A stretch of DNA of 59,507 nucleotides, from the NCBI GenBank assembly GCA_902517895.1, contig CABYEA010000008.1, positions 1 through 59,507 of the forward strand. Direction: 5' to 3'. The DNA is from an uncultured Bacteroidota bacterium. GTDB lineage: Bacteria; Bacteroidota; Bacteroidia; Flavobacteriales; Flavobacteriaceae. A program made the position numbers and the translations under genes. Below the pieces are notes generated by a model. The model was not told the DNA's origin, made no database searches, and saw only the letters and a list, made by a program, of their open reading frames with translations. Positions 7,866 to 17,668 of this stretch are shown in pieces (the stretch's first letter is position 1; the number at the start of each line of letters is the position of its first letter).

Positions 7866-10157
7866 TTATTCATCCTTTGGTTTAGCTGGCTTCACAGACT
7901 TGTCATATGAAACATAATATTCCTCAATAAGATTCATAACTTCTTTCATTAAATCTTTTGACTCTTGAAGAATACTAAAGTACAGTGCCGCATTTTTTGG
8001 ACTCTTTTCTTCAGACGTTCTAGTTCTTGAAATTTGTGTTTCAATCTTATCCTCCAAAAGACCGATAGTTTTGTTCTTATCTTTTAAAATAGTCTTAACA
8101 TCACCAAAGGATTTATTAGCAAATGTTAAAGATATACTCTCAAATACTTCGGCAACCACCTTTTGAATGTCTAGCAAGTCCCTTATTTGATTCAGAGTCA
8201 ATTTACTGTGATTATTATTAATGTGCTTATGACTAACTTTTGAAATATACTCAATCGATTGTGTTATATCTTGAAGATAACCTAAAAGATTAATATAAAA
8301 ATTACTAGCACCTAGACTCGATTCATCTAAATTTTTAATAAAGTAAAATAATTTATCTTTTAAATTATCGACCTCAGATGATAGTTTAGATATTTGTTTT
8401 TTATTTTTCTTTAGCTCTGATAAATCATGTCTTGAAAGACCCTTAATTACATTGTTATATATCTTACTAGATCTACCAAGAACTTTAGAAATATTTTTAG
8501 CACTTTCATGAATTACTCCTTGAAGTGAACTACTCTCTGCCTCAACTAAGCTGTCATCAATTACTCCGTTTGTAGCTTTCTTTTTTACAACATAGCTTCT
8601 AACTAGTAATAAGATTGCAAAGAAAATTAATACAGCAATCATCAATTCACTTATATTAATTAAATATGCAATTGTTCCTGCAGCTGTGAACGCAATTAAG
8701 GCTGTTCCAAACCATCCAGCAATTACATTTAAAACACCAGCAACTCTATATACTGCACTATCACTTCCCCATGCTCTATCGGAAAGTGACGTACCCATAG
8801 CCACCATAAAAGTAACGTAGGTAGTAGAAAGAGGAAGCTTATATGAAGTAGCAATTGAAATCAAAATACCTGCAACCATTAAGTTAACAGAAGCTCTAAT
8901 AACATCAAATGAAGGCTTATCTTCTTTTGCAATCTCCTGGGTGAAAGTTTCGGGAACTCTAAATCTTTCTTCAATTTTATTATTCAATGAATCAGGGGTT
9001 ATTTTAGAAAATAAATTTGCAGAATTTGCTGCTAATCTAACTAATCCTCTAGAAATAAAGTTTGGTTCAAATCTCTCATCAATATTCCCTTGATTTGATA
9101 AATCTAATTCAGTTTTAACAACCCTCTTGGCTTTTTTAGAAAACCATAAGGTAAGTACCATTACAACTCCTGCACAGACCAATAGAAAATTTGGAGTTGG
9201 AACTTTAGTAGCTAAAACTCCCATTCCAAATTCATTTGCTGCTACCCCTGATGCCACCCATGCTTCATAAGACTGCCAAGCTGCTATTGGTACACCAATA
9301 AAGTTAACAAGGTCATTTCCAGCAAATGCTAGCGCTAGGCCAAATGTACCAACACCAATAATTATTTTATAAATATTAAACTTAAAAAACTGAATAAAGG
9401 CATAAGAAAGTAAAGACATGAATGCAGAAGTATACATTACGATTTGAAAGACATTATTTTCTAAGAAATCCTTAATCGTTACTCCACCTATTAAATCAAA
9501 ACTTTCTTTAGCATAAGATGTTCCTTTGATACCCTTCATTAAGATAAAGTATGTCAGTGCAGTAAGTGCGACACCTCCAAAAATGGCTCCAACCCAAGTG
9601 GGTTTGGTATCAAAATCGTATGATAATAAAAGTCTAGAAATCCATTGAACTAATGCCCCCACCGAAAATGCAACAAATACAGATAAGAGAATTCCTCCAA
9701 TAATTTGGGTTGCTTTAGAGGTGTTAATATAATTAACAACATCTGAAAAAGAACCATTGTCCATTCCAATTTTTATTAATGCCATTGCAACTGATGCACC
9801 TAAAAGTTCAAACACGATTGAAACCGTTGTAGATGTAGGCATTCCAATTGTATTGAAAAAATCAAGTAATAATATGTCGGTAATCATTACCGACATAAAT
9901 ATGATCATAATTTCATTAAAGTAGAATTCACCAGGATTAAAAATTCCTTTCCTGGCTACTTCCATCATACCACTTGAAAACACACAGCCAACAAAAATTC
10001 CAATACTTGCAACAATCATTATTGTTCTAAATGAAAGAACTTTTGAACCAAGTGCTGAATTTAAAAAGTTTACTGCATCATTACTTACCCCAACAACTAG
10101 ATCAGCTACTGCAAGAGCAATTAGGGCAACAACCATTAATAAATATATATTTTCCAT
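7866..10157 (-). CDS. PiT-family inorganic phosphate transporter with PhoU-like tail
   Basis: A 763-residue inner-membrane protein. The N-terminal ~530 residues are a Pho4/PiT permease with two signature repeats: GVSNDAVNFLNSALGSK near the start and GNDLVNFIGVPIAAWQSY in the middle, plus GMPTSTTVS and SYKLPLSTTYVTF loops. After the last helix a charged helical domain (about 550-750) resembles PhoU (DUF47-like), so import and its control may be combined in one chain. It follows the porin gene by nine bases on the same strand, implying co-transcription for phosphate entry through outer and inner membranes. Confidence 0.9.
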   Translation of the reverse strand: MENIYLLMVVALIALAVADLVVGVSNDAVNFLNSALGSKVLSFRTIMIVASIGIFVGCVFSSGMMEVARKGIFNPGEFYFNEIMIIFMSVMITDILLLDFFNTIGMPTSTTVSIVFELLGASVAMALIKIGMDNGSFSDVVNYINTSKATQIIGGILLSVFVAFSVGALVQWISRLLLSYDFDTKPTWVGAIFGGVALTALTYFILMKGIKGTSYAKESFDLIGGVTIKDFLENNVFQIVMYTSAFMSLLSYAFIQFFKFNIYKIIIGVGTFGLALAFAGNDLVNFIGVPIAAWQSYEAWVASGVAANEFGMGVLATKVPTPNFLLVCAGVVMVLTLWFSKKAKRVVKTELDLSNQGNIDERFEPNFISRGLVRLAANSANLFSKITPDSLNNKIEERFRVPETFTQEIAKEDKPSFDVIRASVNLMVAGILISIATSYKLPLSTTYVTFMVAMGTSLSDRAWGSDSAVYRVAGVLNVIAGWFGTALIAFTAAGTIAYLINISELMIAVLIFFAILLLVRSYVVKKKATNGVIDDSLVEAESSSLQGVIHESAKNISKVLGRSSKIYNNVIKGLSRHDLSELKKNKKQISKLSSEVDNLKDKLFYFIKNLDESSLGASNFYINLLGYLQDITQSIEYISKVSHKHINNNHSKLTLNQIRDLLDIQKVVAEVFESISLTFANKSFGDVKTILKDKNKTIGLLEDKIETQISRTRTSEEKSPKNAALYFSILQESKDLMKEVMNLIEEYYVSYDKSVKPAKPKDE

Positions 10158-10166
10158 TATTAATTA

Positions 10167-11165
10167 TTATAATTTAAATTCAACATTAAAGTAGACCTCA
10201 AATAAATTAGTATCTAAGTTTTCATAACTAAAGCTTCTTCCATTAAGAGAAAATTTTACTCCATCATTAGCTTTATATTGAGTTCCGATAATTATTAGTG
10301 AACCATCATCATCATAGTTCCAAGAGTTTGTAGCACCATCTACGACATTGGAACTTATTTGATCGTATCTAGCAAAAATTTCATATTTATCATTTACAGA
10401 ATATCTATTATAAATTGAAATACCGTCGAGATTGTGATTGTCTACAGGGTTTTTATAGGTTGTACCATTTTCCATTTTATTGTATTCCGCTCCAATACTA
10501 TAACTACCAGATTTATAACCAGCAAATAATCCGATATTATTTAAAGATTCTGATGATTCTGAGGCTTGAGTATCGTAGTAAAATTTCATTTTTAATTTAT
10601 CAGAAATATCATATATAAGGTTTAAACCTATCCTTTGGTTACCATCAGCATCTTGCGGATTTTTATACCCCTCACCATTTAAAGCAAAAATATTAGTAGT
10701 TAACTTATCACTTAATTTTATTTCTGCATTAACTCCTAAGTCTGCACTTGACCCAAATTTGTTTTCGTCTTGTAAAGTTTTATAAATATATCTGTACCCC
10801 CAAACTTTTTCTTGATCGTTAAATTGTTTTCCACCAATCATACCCATACTAAGTTTTACTTTTGAGCTTAGTTTGTAATCAAGTTGTGCGATTTTAACAA
10901 AGGCAGTATAATTACTCCCAGCATCATTTTTTCCAACGTCATAAGTAATTTTAGCTGAAACATTGTCATTGAATTTGTACTTATACCCTAGATATACACG
11001 GTCAAGCTCAAAAGCACTTGTTTGGCTAACATCATCGGAAAAATCATAATTGTAATTCCAAAATACTTTGAAATGAGGCTCTCCTTTAGACTCGCTTTCA
11101 GAATTTTGAGTGAATGCAAAAAAAGGAAACAAAAGAAGTAATAAGATTAAGTTTTTTATATTCAT
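10167..11165 (-). CDS. outer-membrane porin (probable phosphate/anion type)
   Basis: A 332-residue protein with a clear signal peptide (ends FFAFTQ) and a body of alternating polar/hydrophobic strands ending in the aromatic strand FEVYFNVEFKL, as expected for a beta-barrel closed by a C-terminal strand. Segments such as FELDRVYLGYKYKFNDNVS are typical of the OprO/OprP-like porins of Bacteroidota. Its place directly upstream of the PiT gene suggests that it supplies phosphate to that transporter; the specificity is inference from context. Confidence 0.75.
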   Translation of the reverse strand: MNIKNLILLLLLFPFFAFTQNSESESKGEPHFKVFWNYNYDFSDDVSQTSAFELDRVYLGYKYKFNDNVSAKITYDVGKNDAGSNYTAFVKIAQLDYKLSSKVKLSMGMIGGKQFNDQEKVWGYRYIYKTLQDENKFGSSADLGVNAEIKLSDKLTTNIFALNGEGYKNPQDADGNQRIGLNLIYDISDKLKMKFYYDTQASESSESLNNIGLFAGYKSGSYSIGAEYNKMENGTTYKNPVDNHNLDGISIYNRYSVNDKYEIFARYDQISSNVVDGATNSWNYDDDGSLIIIGTQYKANDGVKFSLNGRSFSYENLDTNLFEVYFNVEFKL

Positions 11166-11242
11166 GATAAATTTTATTTAAAACAAATATCTAAATACAA
11201 TTTGCCTCCAATGTTAACTCAATGTTAACTTATGATTAAAGA

Positions 11243-11923
11243 TTATTTTCCTTTGATTGAGTAATTATAGTTTAATCTTAATATGTGATGAGAAACTGGT
11301 GAATCAACTCTAACCTCTTCTTGAAGTATATATTTTATTGTTAGAGAATTTGGTCCTTTTAAGTTTAGTTTTGTACCAAATGAAAACCTGTATTTTTTGT
11401 AATTATAATCAAAATTTAAATCATCTTTTGTAAAGAACTCTATTCCAATTCTTGGATCAGCTTTCCAGCCTTTAATATTGTATCTAACCTCAAACCTTGT
11501 TCTAAAAAAATCATTGTTTATAGAATCAGAATTTCCCATTTCTTTCTTTCTTTGAAATTGAAGCCTCAATCGAAAATCAAATTTTTTATAATCATACGCA
11601 CCGGTCAAAAAAGCGTGGTATCTGTTAAATTTTTCATGACCTTGAATATTTCCTACATCATCTAATTCATCAATTCCTCTGTAACCAAATCCAGAGCTCA
11701 GATAGTCATTAATTTTAATTTTAGCACCTAATTCATAAAAGGATTTGTTGTATGTATCACCAACGGACTTTATCCTTAACTGTCCACCCCCATAAATGTC
11801 AATATTTTTAGTTAAGCCATAATCAACTTCGATACTAGACCAGTTTTCATAAACATCATCATTTTGAGCAACTAAGGTTGCTAGGGTTCCGATAAAAAAT
11901 ATTAGTGATAGTTTGATTTTCAT
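11243..11923 (-). CDS. DUF2490 outer-membrane beta-barrel protein
   Basis: A 226-residue protein with a signal peptide (MKIKLSLIFFIGTLATLVAQ), then ENWSSIEVDYGL and regularly spaced amphipathic strands (YELGAKIKINDYLSSGFGYRG, FDFRLRLQFQRK) ending in HHILRLNYNYSIKGK. This matches the DUF2490 family of small predicted barrels. Function is unknown. It lies 77 bases upstream of the porin on the same strand and may be part of the same transcription unit. Confidence 0.75.
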   Translation of the reverse strand: MKIKLSLIFFIGTLATLVAQNDDVYENWSSIEVDYGLTKNIDIYGGGQLRIKSVGDTYNKSFYELGAKIKINDYLSSGFGYRGIDELDDVGNIQGHEKFNRYHAFLTGAYDYKKFDFRLRLQFQRKKEMGNSDSINNDFFRTRFEVRYNIKGWKADPRIGIEFFTKDDLNFDYNYKKYRFSFGTKLNLKGPNSLTIKYILQEEVRVDSPVSHHILRLNYNYSIKGK

Positions 11924-11985
11924 TTCAAAATAATTTTAAATAAATATAAATGAATATTATATTATAAAAGAATTTAAAATTAAAA

Positions 11986-12756
11986 ATGGAAATTTTAATA
12001 ATAGCAATAGTAGCATTTGTAGCTGCACTTCTAACCTTTTTTTCTGGCTTTGGTTTGGGCACAATACTCACACCTGTGATGCTTATTTTTTTCCCGCCTG
12101 AAATTGCAATATCACTTACTGGAATTGTTCACTTTTGCAACAATATATTTAAGCTTTCAATTATTGGCAAACAATTTAATAAGGAGGTCTTAATTAAATT
12201 CGGAATCCCAGCAGTCTTATTTGCTTTTGCAGGATCATATTCCCTATTCTTTATAAGTAACGATACTTTATTTACTTACAATTTGCTGGGGAATAATATG
12301 AATGTTTCATACTTGCAATTTATAATAGCAATTATCCTAATATTTTTTGCATTAATTGATTTAATTCCATTTTTTAAGAAGTTAAAGTTTAATAAATCCA
12401 TACTTCCTCTTGGCGGTATATTAAGCGGTTTTTTTGGGGGGTTAACAGGAAATCAAGGTGCACTAAGAAGTGCCTTTTTAATTAAGTTAGATTTAGATAA
12501 GACAGTCTTTATAGCAACCACTGTAGTAATTTCATTTTTTGTTGATCTAACCAGAATTGGGGTATATTTTTCCAACATAAAGGATTTTGAAATATCAAAT
12601 TATATAGTACTTGGTCTTGTGGCAATCCTTTCTGCAGTAGCAGGGTCATTTTTAGGCTTCAAATCTTTAAAAAAGGTTACTCTAAATTACATTAGAAATT
12701 TAGTTGCAATTATGATTTTATTAATTGCATTTTTATTATTATTGGGGATATTATAG
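11986..12756 (+). CDS. TauE/SafE-family membrane permease
   Basis: A 256-residue protein with about eight membrane segments arranged as two halves. The N-terminal half has FFSGFGLGTILTPVMLIFFPPEIAISLTG and the second half GGILSGFFGGLTGNQGALRSAFL, the two matching glycine-rich loops of the TauE/SafE (DUF81) family. Members export sulfite, sulfoacetate or other small anions; the substrate here is not predictable. The dgt gene starts seven bases after its stop, so the two are probably co-transcribed without an obvious functional link. Confidence 0.85.
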   Translation: MEILIIAIVAFVAALLTFFSGFGLGTILTPVMLIFFPPEIAISLTGIVHFCNNIFKLSIIGKQFNKEVLIKFGIPAVLFAFAGSYSLFFISNDTLFTYNLLGNNMNVSYLQFIIAIILIFFALIDLIPFFKKLKFNKSILPLGGILSGFFGGLTGNQGALRSAFLIKLDLDKTVFIATTVVISFFVDLTRIGVYFSNIKDFEISNYIVLGLVAILSAVAGSFLGFKSLKKVTLNYIRNLVAIMILLIAFLLLLGIL

Positions 12757-12762
12757 TCTTTT

Positions 12763-14097
12763 ATGAAATGGGAAAAATTATTGTCTTTAAAAAGACATGG
12801 AGATGAATTTAAAAGAAAAAGAATTGATCAGGATGAAACAAGGCTTGGATTTGAGGTTGACTATGATCGAATTATTTTTTCTTCTGAGTTTAGAAGTCTA
12901 CAGGATAAGACTCAAGTAGTTCCATTTTCACAGGGAGATTTTGTACACACAAGGCTTACGCATAGTTTAGAAACTAGTGTAGTGGGAAGATCGCTTGGGA
13001 GAAAAGTAGGAGTAGAGATTTTAAAAAAATACCCACATTTAAAAAATAAATTTGGATACCAATCAAATGATTTTGGTGCTATAGTAGCCTCAGCTTCATT
13101 GGCACATGATATTGGTAATCCTCCTTTTGGCCATTCAGGTGAAAAATCAATTGGTCAGTATTTTATCTCTGGGCCAGGAAAAAAATTTAAGGATATTTTA
13201 AATGAAAAGGAATTTCAAGATTTGTGTGATTTTGAAGGTAATGCAAATGGATTTAAGATTTTAACACAGTCCCGTCCTGGAAGAGAAGGAGGACTAAGAT
13301 TAAGTTATGCAACCCTTGGAACTTTTGTAAAATATCCCAAAGAATCACTTCCAGTAAAGCCTTCCTCAAATATTTCCGATAAGAAATATGGCTTTTTCCA
13401 AAACGAAAAAAATACATATGTTGACATTGCCAATGAGCTGGGATTATTAAAAGATGATGGAGGATATAATCGACATCCGTTAACTTTTTTGGTAGAAGCT
13501 GCTGATGATATATGTTACACTATAATTGATTTTGAAGACGGAATAAATTTAGGACTAGTACAAGAGGATTATGCTTTAGAATATTTGATAAATCTTGTAA
13601 GGGATTCGATTAACACTGAAAAGTATAATGCTTTAAATAATACAATCGACCGAGTAAGTTATCTTAGAGCCTTATCGATTAACACATTAATAAATGAGGC
13701 AGTACAAATATTTATAGAAAATGAAGATGATATTTTGAAAGGTAATTTTCAAGTATCTCTATTGAAAAAAAGCAAGTATAAATCTCAGATTTCAGACATA
13801 ATTAAAATCAGTGTTGAGAAAATTTATGAATCAAAGGAAGTAATTGAAAAGGAGGTAGCTGGTTACAATATTATTAATAAGCTTTTAGACACTTTTATTT
13901 CATCAGTGAATCGATATTATGAGGGAAATCAAACTAGTTATGATGATCTAATTTTAAAATTATTACCTTCAACTACGAATTTAAATCATGATAATCTTTA
14001 TTCTAGATTACTTGAGATTTGTCATTATGTGGCTTCACTTTCTGACAGAAAAGCTTTAAATGTTTATAATAAAATTACTGGTGTTGAATACCAATAG
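12763..14097 (+). CDS. dgt: deoxyguanosinetriphosphate triphosphohydrolase
   Basis: A 444-residue HD-domain enzyme that splits dGTP (and probably other dNTPs) to nucleoside and tripolyphosphate, trimming dNTP pools. The N-terminal EFRSLQDKTQVVPFSQGDFVHTRLTHS block and the metal motif AHDIGNPPFGHSGE are the family signatures, and a later EAADDICYTIIDFEDG gives the second metal-binding Asp. Length is normal for the dNTPase group in Bacteroidota. It is followed six bases later by tadA. Confidence 0.9.
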   Translation: MKWEKLLSLKRHGDEFKRKRIDQDETRLGFEVDYDRIIFSSEFRSLQDKTQVVPFSQGDFVHTRLTHSLETSVVGRSLGRKVGVEILKKYPHLKNKFGYQSNDFGAIVASASLAHDIGNPPFGHSGEKSIGQYFISGPGKKFKDILNEKEFQDLCDFEGNANGFKILTQSRPGREGGLRLSYATLGTFVKYPKESLPVKPSSNISDKKYGFFQNEKNTYVDIANELGLLKDDGGYNRHPLTFLVEAADDICYTIIDFEDGINLGLVQEDYALEYLINLVRDSINTEKYNALNNTIDRVSYLRALSINTLINEAVQIFIENEDDILKGNFQVSLLKKSKYKSQISDIIKISVEKIYESKEVIEKEVAGYNIINKLLDTFISSVNRYYEGNQTSYDDLILKLLPSTTNLNHDNLYSRLLEICHYVASLSDRKALNVYNKITGVEYQ

Positions 14098-14103
14098 ATA
14101 GCT

Positions 14104-14553
14104 ATGAAAATTGAATTTGATGACAATTATTTTATGAGCAAAGCAATTGATGAGGCAAAAATTGCTTTGTCAAAAGGGGAGGTGCCTGTAGGTGCGGTAA
14201 TTGTGGCTGACAACAAAATAATTGCAAGAGCACATAACATGGTTGAAGCTTTAAATGATGTTACTGCTCATGCAGAAATATTAGCAATAACTTCAGCATC
14301 CAATTACATAGGCGGAAAGTATTTAGAAAACTGCTCTATCTATGTTACCTTGGAGCCATGTCAAATGTGTGCAGGAGCATTATACTGGAGCAGAATTTCA
14401 AAAATTTATTTTGGCGCGGACGATCCTAAAAGAGGTTTCAAAAAATTAGGAACTAAACTTCACCCCAAGACTAAAGTATATGGTGGAATACTACAAAATG
14501 AATGTAAAGATATACTTGAAAAGTTTTTTATTTCAAGAAGAAATTTAAACTAG
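14104..14553 (+). CDS. tadA: tRNA adenosine(34) deaminase
   Basis: A 149-residue zinc deaminase with His56-Ala-Glu58 (HAEI) and PCQMC (Cys86 and Cys89), plus the TadA-type opening FMSKAIDEAKIALSKGEVPVGAV and the late segment GADDPKRGFKKLG. It makes inosine at the wobble base of tRNA-Arg(ACG). A guanine or cytosine deaminase is less likely because of the strong TadA context EPCQMCAGALYWSRI. Its last four bases overlap the stop of the opposing small gene. Confidence 0.88.
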   Translation: MKIEFDDNYFMSKAIDEAKIALSKGEVPVGAVIVADNKIIARAHNMVEALNDVTAHAEILAITSASNYIGGKYLENCSIYVTLEPCQMCAGALYWSRISKIYFGADDPKRGFKKLGTKLHPKTKVYGGILQNECKDILEKFFISRRNLN

Positions 14554-14777
14554 AGATCACTATTCTCCCTAAATTTTTTAAGGTTCTCACTATTCAAGTA
14601 GTAGTCATCCATCTTTTTATCTTTCCATCGATGATATGAGAATAAAGGGAAAACAATAAAAAATAAAATTAGAACTCCAAAGCCAATATACTTTTGAAAA
14701 TTTTCAGATTCGGTAAGTAATCCAAAAAGAATTAATGATACTGAAATTGTGAAAAATATAAATATTATTTTGTTCAC
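14550..14777 (-). CDS. small membrane protein, unknown function
   Basis: A 75-residue protein with two hydrophobic helices (about 3-21 and 31-48) and a charged cytoplasmic-type tail (YHRWKDKKMDDYYLNSENLKKFREN). It starts with GTG four bases after the aspS stop, so it is probably translated from the aspS message. I recognise it only as the sort of small conserved protein that follows aspS in flavobacteria; no function can be given. Confidence 0.6.
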   Translation of the reverse strand: MNKIIFIFFTISVSLILFGLLTESENFQKYIGFGVLILFFIVFPLFSYHRWKDKKMDDYYLNSENLKKFRENSDL

Positions 14778-14781
14778 TTTT

Positions 14782-16530
14782 CTATGATCTCTTCTTAAGA
14801 TTAATTTCTTTTAACTGCTCTTCTGAAATTGAGGATGGAGAGTCTATCATTATATCTCTACCTGAATTGTTTTTTGGGAAGGCTATAAAATCACGAATAA
14901 TTTCATTTCCACCCATAATCGCAACTAGTCTATCTAGTCCAAATGCAATTCCTCCATGTGGTGGTGCACCATATTCGAATGCGTTCATTAAAAAGCCAAA
15001 TTGTTTATCAGCTTCTTCTTTTGTAAAGCCAAGACAATCAAACATTTTTTGTTGAATTTTTTTGTCATGTATTCTAACAGATCCACCGCCAATCTCATTT
15101 CCATTTAATACTAAATCATATGCATCTGCACGAACTGCTGATGGATCAGAATCAATCAGATCAATTTGATCGGTTTTTGGAGATGTGAAAGGATGGTGCA
15201 TTGCGTGATATGTTTTTGTTTCTTCATCCCAATGAAGTAGTGGGAAGTCAACAACCCAAAGTGGTTTAAACTCTCCAGGATCTTTTAGTTTTAATTCATC
15301 AGCAACATGAACCCTTAAAGCCCCAAGTTGAGTTCTAACTTTTTCTTTATCCCCGCTTAGAATAAATAAAATATCTCCCTTATTACTCCCTGATTTTTCT
15401 GACCAACTTTTCAAATCTGATTGATCATAAAATTTATCAACTGATGATTTAAAAGATCCATCATCTTGAATTCTCATGTATGCAAGTCCACCAGCTCCAA
15501 TCTGAGGTCTTTTAACCCATTCAGTATATTTATCAATATCTTTTCTTGTAAAACTATTTCCTCCTTTAATAACAAAACCAACAACTAACTCAGCATTATT
15601 AAATACATTAAAGTCTTTATGTTGGGCAACATCATTTAATTCTACGAAAGTCATATCATATCTCAAGTCAGGTTTATCTGTTCCATATTTTTGAATGGAA
15701 TCATCATATGTCATTACAGGAAATTTATCAAGATTAATTTTCTTAACCGCTTTGAATATATGTTTAACCAAATTTTCAAAAGTAGTTAGGATTTCATCTT
15801 GGTCAACAAATGCCATTTCACAATCAATCTGTGTAAATTCAGGCTGACGATCAGCTCTTAAATCTTCATCTCTAAAACACTTGACGATTTGAAAATATTT
15901 ATCCATGCCAGCAACCATCAAAAGCTGTTTGAAGGTTTGTGGCGATTGTGGTAGTGCATAAAATTGCCCTGGATTCATCCTTGATGGAACAACAAAATCT
16001 CTAGCACCTTCAGGTGTTGATTTTATTAAATATGGAGTTTCGATTTCGATAAAAGAATTGTCCGACAAATATTTTCTGACCTCTTGTGTTATTTCATGTC
16101 TAAGGATTAAATTATTTTTTACCGGATTTCTTCTGATATCCAAGTACCTATACTTCATTCTTAATTCTTCACCGCCGTCTGATTCATCTTCGATTGTAAA
16201 TGGGGGTGTAATTGATGTGTTTAATATTTTTAAATCTGTGACTAAAACTTCAATTTCTCCGGTACCTATTAAATAATTTTTTGAAGTTCTTTCAATTACT
16301 TTTCCTTTGATATTTATTACAAATTCTCTACCTAAAGTTTTTGCAAGCTCTATAATATTAGCTGGTGTTCTTTCTTGATCAAAAATTAGCTGGGTAATAC
16401 CATAACGATCTCTTAAGTCAACCCACATAATAAAACCTTTGTCACGGATTTTTTGAATCCATCCCGATAGTTCAACTTGTTTCGTTAAATCATTAATCCT
16501 TAATTCACCACAATTATGAGATCTATACAT
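14782..16530 (-). CDS. aspS: aspartyl-tRNA synthetase
   Basis: A 582-residue class II synthetase that charges tRNA-Asp. The N-terminal OB-fold anticodon-binding domain (to ~105) contains [24 protein letters not shown]. The catalytic core has motif 2 ([26 protein letters not shown]) and motif 3 ([15 protein letters not shown]), and a bacterial-type GAD insert sits between (about 290-420). Length is typical for bacterial AspRS. It is divergent from the polyprenyl synthase gene. Confidence 0.97.
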   Translation of the reverse strand: MYRSHNCGELRINDLTKQVELSGWIQKIRDKGFIMWVDLRDRYGITQLIFDQERTPANIIELAKTLGREFVINIKGKVIERTSKNYLIGTGEIEVLVTDLKILNTSITPPFTIEDESDGGEELRMKYRYLDIRRNPVKNNLILRHEITQEVRKYLSDNSFIEIETPYLIKSTPEGARDFVVPSRMNPGQFYALPQSPQTFKQLLMVAGMDKYFQIVKCFRDEDLRADRQPEFTQIDCEMAFVDQDEILTTFENLVKHIFKAVKKINLDKFPVMTYDDSIQKYGTDKPDLRYDMTFVELNDVAQHKDFNVFNNAELVVGFVIKGGNSFTRKDIDKYTEWVKRPQIGAGGLAYMRIQDDGSFKSSVDKFYDQSDLKSWSEKSGSNKGDILFILSGDKEKVRTQLGALRVHVADELKLKDPGEFKPLWVVDFPLLHWDEETKTYHAMHHPFTSPKTDQIDLIDSDPSAVRADAYDLVLNGNEIGGGSVRIHDKKIQQKMFDCLGFTKEEADKQFGFLMNAFEYGAPPHGGIAFGLDRLVAIMGGNEIIRDFIAFPKNNSGRDIMIDSPSSISEEQLKEINLKKRS

Positions 16531-16548
16531 TTCAATAGCTTATGCACA

Positions 16549-16556
16549 CAAATTTA
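16549..16556 (-). promoter_or_regulatory. -7 box upstream of aspS (TAAATTTG)
   Basis: An exact TAnnTTTG match read on the minus strand, 18 bases before the aspS ATG. No TTTG partner is seen at the proper distance upstream. Confidence 0.4.
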
Positions 16557-16640
16557 GTAAGATATTATTATAATTTTCTTCCATAGTGAATTAATTGATA
16601 CAAATTTTAAAAAAGTAGCATTCAATTATCATATATCTAG

Positions 16641-16648
16641 TATTTTTG
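16641..16648 (+). promoter_or_regulatory. -7 box touching the polyprenyl synthase start (TATTTTTG)
   Basis: An exact TAnnTTTG match with four bases before the ATG at 16653, which would put the transcript start at or next to the start codon. No upstream TTTG element is seen. Confidence 0.4.
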
Positions 16649-16652
16649 TAAA

Positions 16653-17627
16653 ATGTTAACTGTAGAGGAATATCGCTCAGGATTTTTATCATACTTAGAG
16701 AATTTTGAGTCACCAAAAAATCCCAAAAATTTATATGAACCTGTATCCTATATCCTAGGATTAAAGGGAAAAAGAATTCGACCAATTCTTACTTTATTGA
16801 CATGTGATATTTTCAATGACAATCATCAAGCTGCTCTTGACGCAGCACTTGCGGTTGAGGTTTTTCATAATTTTTCATTGGTTCATGATGATATTATGGA
16901 TGAGGCTCCAATTAGAAGGGGTAATCAAACTGTACATAAGAAATGGGATTTAAGTACTGCGATATTATCTGGAGATGTAATGTTGATTCTAGCTTATCAA
17001 CTTTTTGAAAATTATTCAGGCAACACATTTGTTTCTTTAGCAGAGCTATTTAGTAAAACGGCAATTCAGGTTTGCGAGGGTCAACAAATGGATATTGATT
17101 TCTCTAAAAAGGTAGATGTATCAGCAGAAGAATATTTAAAGATGATTGAATACAAAACTGCTGTTTTAATTGGAGCATCAATGAAAATGGGTGCAATTAT
17201 AGCAGGTGCATCTGAAAAAGATCAAAATAATATTTATGAATTTGGAAAAAATTTAGGTTTAGCTTTTCAAATTCAAGATGATTTTTTAGATACCTATGGT
17301 GAAGAAGAAAAGTTTGGAAAAAAAATAGGTGGAGATATTCTAGAAAATAAAAAAACCTTACTTTTCATAAGAGCAAAACAATTACTAAACTCTAGTGACA
17401 GTGAAAATTTAACAAAATTATATTCCTCAAAATTCACTAATGATATAAATAAAATTCTTGAGGTTAGAAGATTATTTGAAAAATGTAATATTCCTGAAAT
17501 AATATCCTCTGAAATCGAGAATTTCACCAATATTTCATTAAAAATATTAGACGAATTACAAATTAGTCATGAAAAGAAAGATTTTTTACGTGATTTTGCT
17601 AATTCTCTGATGAAAAGGAACATTTAA
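16653..17627 (+). CDS. polyprenyl (isoprenoid) diphosphate synthase
   Basis: A 324-residue all-helical trans-prenyltransferase that joins isopentenyl diphosphate units to an allylic primer. Both aspartate-rich motifs are present: HDDIMDE (Asp79, 80 and 83) followed by RRG, and QDDFLDTYG (Asp209, 210 and 213). GKRIRP near residue 40 is the diphosphate-binding start of the family. The product could be the farnesyl/geranylgeranyl chain or the longer menaquinone side chain; residues before the first motif (VFHNFSLV, with a Phe and His) do not settle chain length. Confidence 0.9.
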   Translation: MLTVEEYRSGFLSYLENFESPKNPKNLYEPVSYILGLKGKRIRPILTLLTCDIFNDNHQAALDAALAVEVFHNFSLVHDDIMDEAPIRRGNQTVHKKWDLSTAILSGDVMLILAYQLFENYSGNTFVSLAELFSKTAIQVCEGQQMDIDFSKKVDVSAEEYLKMIEYKTAVLIGASMKMGAIIAGASEKDQNNIYEFGKNLGLAFQIQDDFLDTYGEEEKFGKKIGGDILENKKTLLFIRAKQLLNSSDSENLTKLYSSKFTNDINKILEVRRLFEKCNIPEIISSEIENFTNISLKILDELQISHEKKDFLRDFANSLMKRNI

Positions 17628-17642
17628 AATATATATATTATT

Positions 17643-17650
17643 TACATTTG
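17643..17650 (+). promoter_or_regulatory. possible -7 box of sucA (TACATTTG)
   Basis: A TAnnTTTG match 18 bases before the GTG start of sucA, in the short spacer after the polyprenyl synthase. No TTTG is visible upstream at the proper spacing. Confidence 0.35.
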
Positions 17651-17668
17651 TTAAGTAAATTAAATTAA

